Origin: Candidatus Omnitrophota bacterium
GTDB taxonomy: Bacteria > Ratteibacteria > UBA8468 > MWAK01
Assembly: GCA_018829455.1 (NCBI GenBank)
Contig: JAHJUB010000099.1
Span: 1 to 22,242, forward strand
Length of the DNA: 22,242 nt
Direction: 5' to 3'
A program made the position numbers and the translations under genes. The notes under the pieces were generated by a model. The model ran no database searches and had not been told where the DNA came from. It worked only from the letters and a program-made list of their open reading frames with translations. This document shows, in pieces, positions 21,735 through 22,242 of the stretch. Each line of letters starts with the position of its first letter. The stretch's first letter is position 1.

Positions 21735-22242
21735 ATGGAAACGAGAGAAATTTTACAAGATATCATAAACGATTTTGAAGTGGAGAAATTTGTCCGGTTT
21801 TTTCGGGACAAAAGCAATAAATTTGCGCCGAAGCAAGAAAATTTTGCTCAATACAACGATGAGAATTTCAAAGACGGGAAAAAGTTGGGCGAGATTTCTT
21901 TTATTGAAGCCGAACAGTTGGCAGTTTTTGCTTTTCAGGCAAGTCAGCCACTTTCCGAGCGCAGCGGCAAGAAAGCCCAGTACGAAAAAGGCAAAAGAAT
22001 TCTCAAGGAACAGCAATGCGACGCCGGTATTTTTATCTTTTATGATACACAAGGCAATTTCCGCTTTTCTTTAATCTATGCCAATTATCTGGGTAAACGA
22101 CGGGATTGGAGCGTTTTTCGCCGGTTTACCTATTTTGTCAGCCGCGAATTTACCAACAAAACATTTCTTAAACAGATAGGAGAATCTGATTTTTCAACTC
22201 TTGAAAAAATAAAAGAGGCCTTTTCTGTTGAACCCGTTACAA
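21735..22242 (+). CDS. Type IIG restriction-methyltransferase N-terminus (partial)
   Basis: Open from ATG 21735 to the window edge (169 codons). The readable part includes FVRFFRDKSNKFAPKQENF, then GKKAQYEKGKRILKEQQCDA, GIFIFYDTQGNFRFSLIYANY and FRRFTYFVSREFTNKTFL. I recognise this as the N-terminal domain found on large Eco57I-type enzymes that combine DNA cleavage with N6-adenine methylation. The methylase motifs (FxGxG, NPPY) would lie beyond the edge, so the enzyme class rests on the N-terminus only. ATG 21735 follows the Bro-N stop by 15 nt; there is no strong Shine-Dalgarno. With the helicase it suggests a restriction or DISARM-like defence operon continuing to the right. Confidence 0.8.
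   Translation, partial: METREILQDIINDFEVEKFVRFFRDKSNKFAPKQENFAQYNDENFKDGKKLGEISFIEAEQLAVFAFQASQPLSERSGKKAQYEKGKRILKEQQCDAGIFIFYDTQGNFRFSLIYANYLGKRRDWSVFRRFTYFVSREFTNKTFLKQIGESDFSTLEKIKEAFSVEPVT

Overview
The window is bacterial chromosome, probably from an uncultivated lineage (metagenome-type candidate phylum). The evidence is housekeeping genes packed in short operons, several GTG starts, and an unusually dense population of short hairpin-forming repeats between and even inside genes. Omnitrophota-like or other deep-branching candidate phyla are possible, but I cannot fix the phylum from sequence alone. Complete NAD, histidine, pyrimidine and purine genes argue against a strongly reduced parasite such as most Patescibacteria.

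Layout. (1) 95-1828 (+): glutamine-dependent NAD synthetase with a repeat-derived in-frame insert. (2) 7437-1866 (-): a probable three-gene operon of a ManA-like cupin, a GH38 alpha-mannosidase and HisD. (3) 7500-8175 (+): two small genes, a strongly expressed-looking 47-aa basic protein and a single-TM protein, with a perfect 18-bp inverted repeat between them. (4) 8176-8653: a repeat cluster plus tRNA-Gln(UUG). (5) 11670-8651 (-): nucleotide operon pyrR-pyrB-purH. (6) 11738-15314 (+): DUF1614 membrane protein, MFS transporter, NAD(P)H-hydrate epimerase (two in-frame repeat inserts), DUF1805 protein and YgjP-type metallopeptidase. (7) 15315-22242 (+): an accessory region. It holds a fused winged-helix/GHKL-ATPase/STAS-like regulator, a Fic protein, and an AT-rich probable defence module: PLD-SNF2 helicase, truncated Bro-N protein, and the N-terminus of an Eco57I-like restriction-methyltransferase that runs off the window.

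The main unexplained structure is the repeat system. Several hairpin families keep fixed flanks and loops (GTAG lead-in, TTCA loop) while their arms differ from copy to copy and remain complementary. Copies sit in spacers, are nested inside each other, overlap or supply stop codons (nadE, purH, probably hisD and the ATPase gene), and are translated in frame inside nadE, the mannosidase gene and nnrE. The same CCTCTCCCC-type element is read in two different frames in two genes. A separate 84-bp element occurs twice as direct repeats, upstream of the ATPase regulator and upstream of the Fic gene.

Functionally the left two thirds is core metabolism (NAD synthesis and repair, His, Pyr, Pur, mannoside breakdown). 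The right third looks horizontally acquired: regulator, Fic and phage defence.
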